Positions 7,984 to 15,022 of a DNA stretch of 17,047 bases are shown here, piece after piece. Made by a program: the position numbers and the translations under genes. Under the pieces are notes generated by a model. The model was not told the DNA's origin. It saw only the letters and a list, made by a program, of their open reading frames with translations, and made no database searches. The stretch comes from JAFGKK01 sp964521085 (GTDB lineage Bacteria; Chloroflexota; Anaerolineae; Anaerolineales; RBG-16-64-43): positions 1-17,047 of the forward strand of contig CAZFPL010000065.1 in NCBI GenBank assembly GCA_964521085.1, given 5' to 3'. How positions within the stretch are numbered: the stretch's first letter is position 1; each line of letters starts with the position of its first letter.

Positions 7984-9534
7984 CTATTCCGGCAGCGCCG
8001 GAAAGCTCATGGCTTCCATAAACACATCTTGAAAGGCCGCTTCCCGGGATAAATTGAGGACGCGGACTTTCGAAGCGGTCCGCGCACAACGCTCGAGTGC
8101 GGTGGGATCGCGGGCGGTCATCAAAGCGCCCGCCAGCGCCGTGTTCCCGGCCGCTTCGATCCGCCCGGCTAATTCGCCCGGGATGAGTCCGATCGCCAGC
8201 GCCGACTCGGGGGACAGGCTGCTGCCGAAGGCGCCCGCCAGATGCAGGCGTCCGATGTCGGTCAGCGGAACGCCGGCACGCCGGCATAGCACACGGATGC
8301 CGGCAGCGATGGCGCCCTTTGCAAGTTGGAGTTGGCGGACATCCGCCTGGGTTAATCGCAGCGGAGGATCGGATGGAAGCAGAAACTCCTGGATATCCGC
8401 GGTATCCGCCGCGATTTTTAAACCGCCGTTCTTATCCATTAAACCGGCACGTCGCAGGCAAGCCAGCAGATCGAGCAAACCGGAACCGCAAATCCCCGCC
8501 GGCGGTAAATCCCCCAACACTGTGAATGAGAAACGGTCGTCCTTCAAGGCGACATGATCCACTGCGCCGTCGACGGCGGGAATCCCGCAGGAGATGGTTG
8601 CCCCCTCAAACGCCGGACCGGCAGCGGTCGCGGTGGCCAGGAGTATTCCTTCGGCCGCCAGGACAATCTCGCCATTGGTGCCGATATCCACGAGAAGTTC
8701 GGGACGTCCGGATGTGCCGTCCAATCCGCAAGCGAGAATGCCGGCAGCGATGTCGGCGCCGACGAATGCGGAGATCATCGGGAGAAGCCGGCACGGGGCA
8801 CTTTCCCCGCCGTTCAGATCCAGCGTGGTTTCCCGGCTTTCCAGGAATTCGGGTTGGAAGGGCATGCGGCTTAATCCGGCAACGCTCGCGCCTTCCCAAA
8901 GGTGGAGCATCGTGGTGTTGCCGCAGATGTGGATTCTGACCGGCCTCCTTCCGCCCGCCTGGCGGCACAGCCCATCCAGCATCTCCCGCACTTGGGCATG
9001 GACCAGGCGCTGCATCGCAGACCGGTTTTCCTGCGAGCGTACCGCGTTTTCAATCCGGGACACCACGTCAAGGCCGTAACTCCGCTGCCGGTTCGCCGCC
9101 GCAGTCCGGGCGACAATCCTGCCGCCGGAGATTTCCGCGAGAACGGACGCGATCGTGGTGGTGCCGATATCCACCGCCGCGCACAGGGAGCCGCCTTGCG
9201 GGGATGCTCCTTCTTCGCCCGCTTCCCCTTCCGGGAGAAAGAAAGCCCTCTCGTGCTGTTCGATATTTACGGTGCCGGCGTGGTTGAAACGCGCCAGGCA
9301 GGAAAGGCGCCAGCCGGCTTCCACATTTGCGGGACCAAGCAAACTCGCTTCCTCGTCGCCGACCCCGGAAAGAATCGGACGCCGGGGAAATTTCGATGCA
9401 TCCTCCCCCTGCACCAGCACCCGGCAGCGTCCGCACCGGCCGGAACCGCCACAGGGCGCCTCGGCGTTTTGGAAAACCGAACGCATGGCTTCAAGCAGCG
9501 TTTGACCTTTACCGCCACGCACTTGCCGCGCCAT
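7984..9534 (-). CDS. RACo-type corrinoid-protein reductive activator (ferredoxin plus ASKHA ATPase, DUF4445)
   Basis: RACo proteins restore inactive Co(II) corrinoid methyltransferase proteins to Co(I) by ATP-dependent reduction. The protein has 516 aa. An N-terminal plant-type [2Fe-2S] domain has CGGSGRCGRC (28-37), giving Cys28, Cys34 and Cys37 with Cys79 as the fourth ligand. An ASKHA-fold region follows from about residue 119, with VDIGTTTIAS as phosphate-1 motif, LVDIGTNGEIVL as a second nucleotide motif, then GICGSGLLDLL and a late HLAGAFGS. The start at 9534 is chosen because it sits just before the ferredoxin domain. GGAGGG at 9547-9552 lies 12 nt upstream, rather far. The open frame extends to 9642 but overlaps the DUF1638 gene in a non-conserved stretch. 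It is the last gene of the mtaB-mtaC-DUF1638 operon, so its partner is probably the MtaC encoded here. Confidence 0.9.
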   Translation of the reverse strand: MARQVRGGKGQTLLEAMRSVFQNAEAPCGGSGRCGRCRVLVQGEDASKFPRRPILSGVGDEEASLLGPANVEAGWRLSCLARFNHAGTVNIEQHERAFFLPEGEAGEEGASPQGGSLCAAVDIGTTTIASVLAEISGGRIVARTAAANRQRSYGLDVVSRIENAVRSQENRSAMQRLVHAQVREMLDGLCRQAGGRRPVRIHICGNTTMLHLWEGASVAGLSRMPFQPEFLESRETTLDLNGGESAPCRLLPMISAFVGADIAAGILACGLDGTSGRPELLVDIGTNGEIVLAAEGILLATATAAGPAFEGATISCGIPAVDGAVDHVALKDDRFSFTVLGDLPPAGICGSGLLDLLACLRRAGLMDKNGGLKIAADTADIQEFLLPSDPPLRLTQADVRQLQLAKGAIAAGIRVLCRRAGVPLTDIGRLHLAGAFGSSLSPESALAIGLIPGELAGRIEAAGNTALAGALMTARDPTALERCARTASKVRVLNLSREAAFQDVFMEAMSFPALPE

Positions 9535-9557
9535 TGTGGCTTTTTTCCCTCCGGGGG

Positions 9558-10295
9558 TTAATCGCTTTCGATGATGTCCGGCCGGAAGGTCGGCCGGACG
9601 GTTTGACCGGGCGGGACCACGAGGAACTCTTCGGCGCTCCAATCCCCGCTGAGCATCCGATCGAGCAATCCGGAGTCCCCTTCCAATTCCTCATATTCCC
9701 AATCCTTTTCGGAGGCGAAACTTCTGGCCCGATCCCGATACCTCTCGATGTCCCCCACACCAGTGTTGATGAAGGCGAGTTTACGGTAATACTTGAACCA
9801 ATCCCCCACCATCGGTGCGAGGTACTGCGCGTTTTCCTCGCCATACTGTCCGGACAACTCCCGGACGTCCCGACTCAATTTCAGCCGGGCGGTGATGCTT
9901 GCCGGATTATCATTGGGGTCGGTATCCCGCTCGATCCACCCCGGTGATTTAAAAAATGTTCCGGGATTTTCGTCGAAATATTTCGTGAAGCGGCCGCGCG
10001 ATCCGAGCAGCAGGGTGATGCAATCGTGGGCGCGCGGCACAACCAGGGGAACGGGTGCGCGGACTCCGCACAACCCGTTATTGCACAGGCCGTACCACAG
10101 CAGAATCGCTTCGTTATCCTTCCAGGGGCGGGCATGGATGGCTTCCTGCAGACAGGCCGACATCCGCGCCGAGCCGACATCGTGCAAGCCCTTGGGCAGA
10201 AAATCAACATCGATGACATTCCGACTGCGCGCCGCCGCGGCGCACACCTCGCGCTGGGAGACCTCGCAGGCGATCATCCGGAAATGGCGGATCAT
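9558..10295 (-). CDS. DUF1638-family protein of corrinoid methyltransferase operons
   Basis: A 245-aa soluble protein recognised as DUF1638. Its biochemical role is not established, but the family is commonly encoded beside corrinoid methyltransferases, as here between mtaC and the RACo gene. Conserved-looking features are Cys10 in IACEVS, PKGLHD (34-39), YGLCNNGLCG (68-77; Cys71 and Cys76) and PRAHDCI (87-93; His90, Cys92). The Cys/His pattern could bind a metal or a corrinoid, but that is inference. The start is 12 nt after the mtaC stop with no clear Shine-Dalgarno, suggesting translational coupling. A second ATG at 10277 is also possible. No signal peptide or membrane segment is seen. Confidence 0.8.
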   Translation of the reverse strand: MIRHFRMIACEVSQREVCAAAARSRNVIDVDFLPKGLHDVGSARMSACLQEAIHARPWKDNEAILLWYGLCNNGLCGVRAPVPLVVPRAHDCITLLLGSRGRFTKYFDENPGTFFKSPGWIERDTDPNDNPASITARLKLSRDVRELSGQYGEENAQYLAPMVGDWFKYYRKLAFINTGVGDIERYRDRARSFASEKDWEYEELEGDSGLLDRMLSGDWSAEEFLVVPPGQTVRPTFRPDIIESD

Positions 10296-10307
10296 CCGGG
10301 CGGGCTT

Positions 10308-10949
10308 TCAGCCGGCGCGCGCCACCAGCTTGATGGCGGCATCGGCCGCGCTGGCGGCATCCGGAGCGTAGGCGTCGGCGCCGATCCGGATCCGGAAATC
10401 CTCGGTGATCGGGGCGCCCCCGATCATGATCTTGAATTTATCGCGCACGCCCGACTGGACAAATCCATCCACAACGGTTTTCATCTGATTCATGGTGGTG
10501 GTCAGGAGGGCGGACAGGCAGACGATATCCACGTTCTCCTCCATCGCCGCCTGAAGAAATCGGTCCGCGGGAACGTCCACGCCCAGATCCAGGATCTCGA
10601 TCCCCTTGCCTTCGATCATCATCCGCACCAGGTTCTTGCCGATATCGTGCAGGTCGCCCTTGACGGTCCCGATGATGGCTTTGCCCTTGGCGGTCACGCC
10701 CGCCGAAGCAAAAAGCGGCTTAAGCAGAGCCGTTCCGGCATTCATCGCCCGCGCCGCGATCAGCACCTCCGGCACAAACACCTCGTTGCGCTTGAACTTG
10801 CCGCCGATGGTGTTCATCCCCGCCATCAATCCCTGGTTGAGGATCTGGTCCACCGGTATTTGCTGGTTGATGGCCAGCTGGACGAGATCCTTGACTTCCT
10901 TGGCCTGGCCTTTTTGCAAAGCTGTGGAGATATCATCGAGCAATGCCAT
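10308..10949 (-). CDS. mtaC: Methanol-specific corrinoid protein MtaC
   Basis: Carries the cobamide that receives the methyl group from methanol on MtaB and passes it to a second methyltransferase. It has 213 aa, normal for the small corrinoid proteins of the MtaC/MtbC/MttC group. The N-terminal four-helix cap domain (about 1-85) includes the FVPEVLIAARAMN segment. The B12-binding Rossmann domain has the base-off lower-ligand motif GDLHDIG (98-104, His101), SALLTTTM (146-153, Ser146) and IGGAP (176-180). GGAGG (10957-10961) lies 7 nt upstream of the ATG at 10949. The open frame reaches 11054, but that extension is non-conserved. A separate 133-nt spacer from mtaB may permit a different expression level. 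Methanol specificity is inferred from the adjacent mtaB. Confidence 0.9.
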   Translation of the reverse strand: MALLDDISTALQKGQAKEVKDLVQLAINQQIPVDQILNQGLMAGMNTIGGKFKRNEVFVPEVLIAARAMNAGTALLKPLFASAGVTAKGKAIIGTVKGDLHDIGKNLVRMMIEGKGIEILDLGVDVPADRFLQAAMEENVDIVCLSALLTTTMNQMKTVVDGFVQSGVRDKFKIMIGGAPITEDFRIRIGADAYAPDAASAADAAIKLVARAG

Positions 10950-11082
10950 GCTTCCACCTCCATGGAAAAATCCGGGGTTCCCTGCCGGCCGGTCTGAAAA
11001 TATAACCGCCTTGCGCATCCCCGTCTTGTATTTTTTTACGCGCTTATCCCTCAATTTACAAAAAAACCATCCGAAGCGCGAA

Positions 11083-12459
11083 TTAAAGGCCGTATTCCTT
11101 TAGCACCACCTTCGCCGGATCGAGCTCGGGGAGCATTACTTCCACAAAACGGGATTCCTCCTCCGGAATGGCGGCGAGGTCCTGCCGGATCCGGTCGATG
11201 TATACAAATTCCCGTTCGCTGAGGGAAAGCGAACCGGAGCGAACCCTTTCTTCGAGAATATCCAGGGCGCGCAGCGCCCCCCGTTTGGCCGCTTCGATGG
11301 GATTCTTTCCTTCGACGATCCTGCCGGCGATATCCACAACGACATCCGGAGCGAGGACGACCGCCTGCGGGTCGAGATGAACATCCGATTCCACATTGAT
11401 GGTTTGGAACAACCGGCGGGCATCGGGGCCCAGCAAGGCGGCCTGGTTCATCAACCGGACATCGTATTCGAGCTGTTCGAGGCTGACGGTGGTCGCCATG
11501 CCGCCGAGGAGCTTGATATGCTGGATGGATTCGTTGCTCCATAAATCACACGCCGCGGACGTGATGTTTCCAACCGGACTCGGGTGGGCGCAGGCGGCGG
11601 TCCGGCCCTCCATCGAGATGGGGATTCCGGCGATGACTTTCAGGTACGGCCCTTCGTAGCCGCAGTCCTTGCCGGGGCCCAGGGCTCCTTCCTCGTGGGC
11701 CGTCAGGGTGCGCACGACCGAGATCACCCGGTCTACGGCGGCGAACACCTTGGGGATGTATCCTTTCTCCGCCAGGACCATCGCCGTGTTTCCGAAACCA
11801 CAGGCGGTGTCTCCGGCGGGGGTCCGCCCCGTGCGACGGGCGATTTCGACGATCTGCTTCCAGAGGTAGCGCATATCGCGCACTCCCAGGACGGTCAGCG
11901 CGAAAAATGCCAGACGGATATTTCCGTTCATCAAGGCATCGTCATGGATTTCCTTCCCGCCCGTGCTTTCGATGGAAAGGAAATCGCCGCCGGCCAGCGC
12001 CCCCTGTTCGAACAGCTCCAGCATCGCCGCCGTATGCGAACTGGAGCGCATCAAAGGCGGCCGGTCGAAATCACGCGTGTCATTGGGGGTCAACCGGATT
12101 TCGCTTTTCAACCCGTATTTTACATACCACTCCTCGCAAATGTCGTTCATAATCCGCGTAAGCATGATGCCGATCTTCGGATTTTGAGTCATTTCCAGGA
12201 GGGTTTCGAATTCCAGGAAAAGTCCGTTGCTGTGCAACGCGTGCGCCCGCTGCAACGCCTCGGTGACAATCTCCTCGTAGTGCCGACGGACCTCAGGAAG
12301 CGTCTCCTCGCAGATGGTCATGGTCGGCAAGGTGAAATTAAGTTCGGGATAGACCGTCCCGCCGCCGATCACCAAACCCCGCTTCGTCGTCACCGGCTTG
12401 GGCGCGGTGCCAAAAGCAAGCAAGCGGGGATCCGCAATCGCAAGTTTGCGGAAAACCAT
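11083..12459 (-). CDS. mtaB: Methanol:corrinoid methyltransferase MtaB
   Basis: Transfers the methyl group of methanol to the Co(I) corrinoid of MtaC. From the ATG at 12459 it has 458 aa, matching the family (about 460). The zinc ligands of the Methanosarcina enzyme (Glu164, Cys220, Cys269) correspond to Glu164 in LSIESTGGKE, Cys220 in GDTACGFGN and Cys266 in GKDCGYEGPYLK. Further hallmarks are GGGTVYPELNFTLP (32-45), TPNDTRDFDRPPLMRSSSHT and GIPISMEGRTAACAHPSPVGN (278-298). GAGGAG at 12466-12471 lies 6 nt before 12459, and homologues begin at this point, so the longer frame starting at 12513 is rejected. It is the first gene of the minus-strand operon with mtaC, DUF1638 and RACo, divergent from the PocR-AraC regulator that probably controls it. 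Confidence 0.96.
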   Translation of the reverse strand: MVFRKLAIADPRLLAFGTAPKPVTTKRGLVIGGGTVYPELNFTLPTMTICEETLPEVRRHYEEIVTEALQRAHALHSNGLFLEFETLLEMTQNPKIGIMLTRIMNDICEEWYVKYGLKSEIRLTPNDTRDFDRPPLMRSSSHTAAMLELFEQGALAGGDFLSIESTGGKEIHDDALMNGNIRLAFFALTVLGVRDMRYLWKQIVEIARRTGRTPAGDTACGFGNTAMVLAEKGYIPKVFAAVDRVISVVRTLTAHEEGALGPGKDCGYEGPYLKVIAGIPISMEGRTAACAHPSPVGNITSAACDLWSNESIQHIKLLGGMATTVSLEQLEYDVRLMNQAALLGPDARRLFQTINVESDVHLDPQAVVLAPDVVVDIAGRIVEGKNPIEAAKRGALRALDILEERVRSGSLSLSEREFVYIDRIRQDLAAIPEEESRFVEVMLPELDPAKVVLKEYGL

Positions 12460-12627
12460 CAGGCACTCCTCGGATTCGGCATAGGTTTCGACATCCTGCA
12501 TCCATTGTTCCACCGGAAGGCCGCATCGGGTATGAAAAATTTATCGATGTATTGGACAGTTATGCCGGAGATGGCCTTCCCTTTGAAGAACGGGGGATTC
12601 CTTGTAGAATAACGCCGGTATGGATTT
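12460..12627. promoter_or_regulatory. Divergent regulatory region between mtaB and the PocR-AraC gene
   Basis: This 168-bp spacer separates two divergent genes and must hold both start regions. For the regulator, TTGAAG (12583-12588) and TAGAAT (12605-12610), 16 nt apart, make a plausible promoter with a leader of only about 10 nt. The stretch around 12533-12565 is the most AT-rich part and may contain the mtaB promoter, but I cannot pick reliable hexamers on the minus strand. No obvious long palindrome or paired direct repeat stands out as an AraC site. Confidence 0.5.
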
Positions 12628-14016
12628 ATGGAAGATCAAAACGATCTCAATCCAGCGCCGGCCGGTTTAACCCCATCGGTCGACATTCAAACCGCCATCC
12701 TCGATCTGGCCAAGCATTATCGCGAAGCGACCGGGATCGATTGCGCCGCCATTTCGTCGGACGGATTTTGGCTTGGAACGGAAACTTCCTCCTCCGCCGA
12801 GAACCCTCCCCCGTCTCAGCGCTGCCGCTTGTGCGCGATCCTGAATACGCTTCCGCGCTCCACGCGCGTGGATTGCGCCGGTGTCCATCGTTACGGAACC
12901 TACCAGGCGGAGCGATTCGGCGGAATGTACATTTACTTTTGCCCCCGGAATATGACCCACTGGGCGGCTCCCATCCAAATCGACGGGGTCACGCTGGCGT
13001 CGCTGATCGGGGGACCTGTCCTGATGATCAATCCGGAGGAATTCCTTCTGGAAGAAATCCTCGCCTCCCATAAAGTGCCGCCGGAAAACCTGGAAGAACT
13101 GCGCGAAGCCTGCTATGCAATCCCATATGTCAGCACGGCCAGGGTGCGTTCCCTCGCGGAAATCCTCAAACTCAACGCGCAGGCGCTTTCCCTCCATCTC
13201 GGCCAAAAAATGGTGGCGGTCCGCGCCGCAGCCGGCACGGAGGAATCCGCCGGGATCGATTCCCTGCTGCCCGGCGAGACGGTCGGCGTTCTTTCTCCGG
13301 GCGCCGCGGGCTACCCCCTGGCGAAAGAGCGCGAACTCCTAACCTTTATTTCGAAGGGCGACCTGGACGGATCGCGCAAGACCCTGAACGAGATCCTTGG
13401 TTTAATTTTCTTCTACAGCAACAACAACCTGGGCGCCATTAAACTGCGGGTGGAGGAACTCGTCGTGCTGCTTTCCCGCGCAGCCATCGACGGGGGGGCA
13501 TCGATCGAGGAGATCATCGGCCTGAACAACGATTATCTGGTCCGCGTGCGGGAATCCCAATCGGTCTATGACCTCTCGGCCGTCCTATCCATCATCCTGT
13601 CCCGCTTTGTGGATTGCGTATTCACGCTGCGGTCGATCAAACACGCAGACCTGATCCGAAAGAGCATTCACTTCATCCGGTCCCAATACACCGGCTCCCT
13701 GTCGCTGGAGAAGGCCGCCGAATACGTTCACCTCAGCCCCTCGCACTTCTCCCGGATTTTCCATGAGGCGACCGGCGAAAGTTTCGTCGCCTATCTGACC
13801 CGGATCCGCATCGAAAAAGCCAAATCCCTGCTGCAAACCCATTCGATTCCACTGGCCGAGATCGGCGCCCGCACCGGCTTCAAGGACCAGAGCTATTTCA
13901 CCCGCGTTTTCAAGCGCAGCACCGGCATGTCCCCGGGAAAGTACCGCATCACGCGGGGTCTGAATGCGCGCCGAAAACGGATCGACGAATCCAATATCGA
14001 GATCCACGATAAATGA
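12628..14016 (+). CDS. PocR-domain AraC-family regulator, probable methanol-operon activator
   Basis: A 462-aa one-component regulator. Residues about 18-195 form a PocR sensory domain, a family proposed to sense small hydrocarbon derivatives such as alcohols. It carries a Cys-rich pattern, CRLC (66-69), Cys83 before AGVHRYG, and Cys105 in YFCPRNMTHW. A helical linker follows, and the C-terminal AraC double HTH spans about 335-445, with LSLEKAAEYVHLSPSHFSRIF and then IPLAEIGARTGFKDQSYFTRVF; the final MSPGKYR is typical. The gene is divergent from mtaB, so it probably responds to methanol or a related C1 alcohol and activates mtaBC. The start at 12628 has only a weak ribosome-binding site and a very short predicted leader. 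The family is certain; the ligand is inferred. Confidence 0.9.
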   Translation: MEDQNDLNPAPAGLTPSVDIQTAILDLAKHYREATGIDCAAISSDGFWLGTETSSSAENPPPSQRCRLCAILNTLPRSTRVDCAGVHRYGTYQAERFGGMYIYFCPRNMTHWAAPIQIDGVTLASLIGGPVLMINPEEFLLEEILASHKVPPENLEELREACYAIPYVSTARVRSLAEILKLNAQALSLHLGQKMVAVRAAAGTEESAGIDSLLPGETVGVLSPGAAGYPLAKERELLTFISKGDLDGSRKTLNEILGLIFFYSNNNLGAIKLRVEELVVLLSRAAIDGGASIEEIIGLNNDYLVRVRESQSVYDLSAVLSIILSRFVDCVFTLRSIKHADLIRKSIHFIRSQYTGSLSLEKAAEYVHLSPSHFSRIFHEATGESFVAYLTRIRIEKAKSLLQTHSIPLAEIGARTGFKDQSYFTRVFKRSTGMSPGKYRITRGLNARRKRIDESNIEIHDK

Positions 14017-14067
14017 ATCAGATGGCTGCGTTCGACCCGCGCCGCCCGCCAAAGCCCGGGGGCCGAT

Positions 14068-14535
14068 TCACCCTTTAACGGTAAGGGTCGATCCGGAGAG
14101 GGTTGCCGCGTAACCCTTCAGCGGATTCGCGGCCGGCCCCTTGACCGGTTTGCCGCCGGTGTCGAATTGCGAACCGTGGCACGGGCAGTTGGAAATCCCA
14201 TCTTGGAAATTCCCGACCACACATCCCATATGCGTGCATTTCCGGCTGAAGGCGAGCACTTCGGTCTCGCTGGGTCGATAAAGCAGCAATCCTTTCGAAT
14301 CCACGGCATTTGCTTCGAGAGCCAGTGCTCCCCCCACCGACGCCAAACTTTGGTTTTCCGGCTGGGTCAGGTCGAGGGTAATGCTTGGGGAGGTATCTCC
14401 GCCGGCGGGTGCCGTCGTTGCAGATCCGCAGCTCACCAGCAGAGATCCGCATGCCGCTGCTCCGCCGGACGCAGCGAGAGTCTTTAAGAATTCCCTGCGG
14501 TTGATTTTTCGGTTTTTATTCGTTCGACCGTCCAT
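14068..14535 (-). CDS. Tat-exported Rieske [2Fe-2S] lipoprotein
   Basis: An extracytoplasmic Rieske electron-transfer protein of 155 aa. The N-terminus has a twin-arginine motif, NRREFLKTL (12-20, Arg13-Arg14), a short hydrophobic stretch and a lipobox-like LVSC ending at Cys36, so it is probably folded and loaded with its cluster before export and then lipid-anchored. Cluster box I is CTHMGC (100-105) and box II is CPCHGS (117-122). The ligands are Cys100, His102, Cys117 and His120, with a Cys105-Cys119 disulfide expected. AAGGAG (14542-14547) lies 7 nt before the ATG. No cytochrome b gene is adjacent, so membership of a bc or alternative complex cannot be shown. It is the last gene of the minus-strand group and converges on the PocR-AraC gene. 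Confidence 0.93.
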   Translation of the reverse strand: MDGRTNKNRKINRREFLKTLAASGGAAACGSLLVSCGSATTAPAGGDTSPSITLDLTQPENQSLASVGGALALEANAVDSKGLLLYRPSETEVLAFSRKCTHMGCVVGNFQDGISNCPCHGSQFDTGGKPVKGPAANPLKGYAATLSGSTLTVKG

Positions 14536-14604
14536 TATCGACTCCTTCTTCTTTCCGGCAGGATTGGGTTGTGCTATCGCGGATGGGATATTTTTACACT
14601 CCTA

Positions 14605-15012
14605 TTAACGCTTTCCCCTCTCGGTTATTTTCCCGCGTTTTCTGATCCGATTATAAATGAGTTGGATAAGCATGCCAATCAACGCATAGACCATCGGAGA
14701 CGCAACCGCATACACCTGCGGAATCCTTAATATCCAAGGGATGGTGTAATGAGCCTGATCCGAATGTGGATTGCCGAAGGCCTCGATCGAGAAACGGTAG
14801 ATCCAATCCCCGGCCGCCGTTCCCGGGATGTTCAGATAGACGCCCAAATCCTTCGGCCAAAGAAAAGCCGAGATCAATCCCAGGGCAATCCCAAAGATCA
14901 AAAAGGTGTAAAGGACGAACCTGCACTCCGGCATCCCCATGCGCCGAAAGAGGATGGCGCATCCATAGAGAAAGGAAAAACACAGGATCGGCAGGATCAG
15001 ATAGTAACCCAT
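14605..15012 (-). CDS. Small membrane protein, about three transmembrane helices
   Basis: I do not recognise a family. The 135-aa protein has hydrophobic helices at about 2-22 (YYLILPILCFSFLYGCAILF), 33-52 (VLYTFLIFGIALGLISAFLW) and 101-121, and a strongly basic tail (RIRKRGKITERGKR) that should face the cytoplasm. A polar loop lies between helices two and three. Its start is 10 nt downstream of the C25-like gene stop and the ribosome-binding site is weak, so coupled translation is likely. The Rieske gene follows after 69 nt. It could be a subunit that docks the secreted or lipid-anchored neighbours at the membrane, but that rests on position only. Confidence 0.7.
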   Translation of the reverse strand: MGYYLILPILCFSFLYGCAILFRRMGMPECRFVLYTFLIFGIALGLISAFLWPKDLGVYLNIPGTAAGDWIYRFSIEAFGNPHSDQAHYTIPWILRIPQVYAVASPMVYALIGMLIQLIYNRIRKRGKITERGKR

Positions 15013-15022
15013 CCAAAAAACC

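Noticed and set aside
8526..8939. Plus-strand open frames inside the RACo gene
   Set aside because: Arg-rich shadow frames opposite a clear coding sequence with a conserved ferredoxin and ATPase architecture.
11060..11066. Intrinsic terminator after mtaB
   Set aside because: There is a T-run on the minus strand, but no convincing GC-rich stem directly before it.
12460..12513. MtaB start at 12513
   Set aside because: The family start and an ideal GAGGAG ribosome-binding site place the ATG at 12459, and the zinc ligands then align with Methanosarcina numbering.
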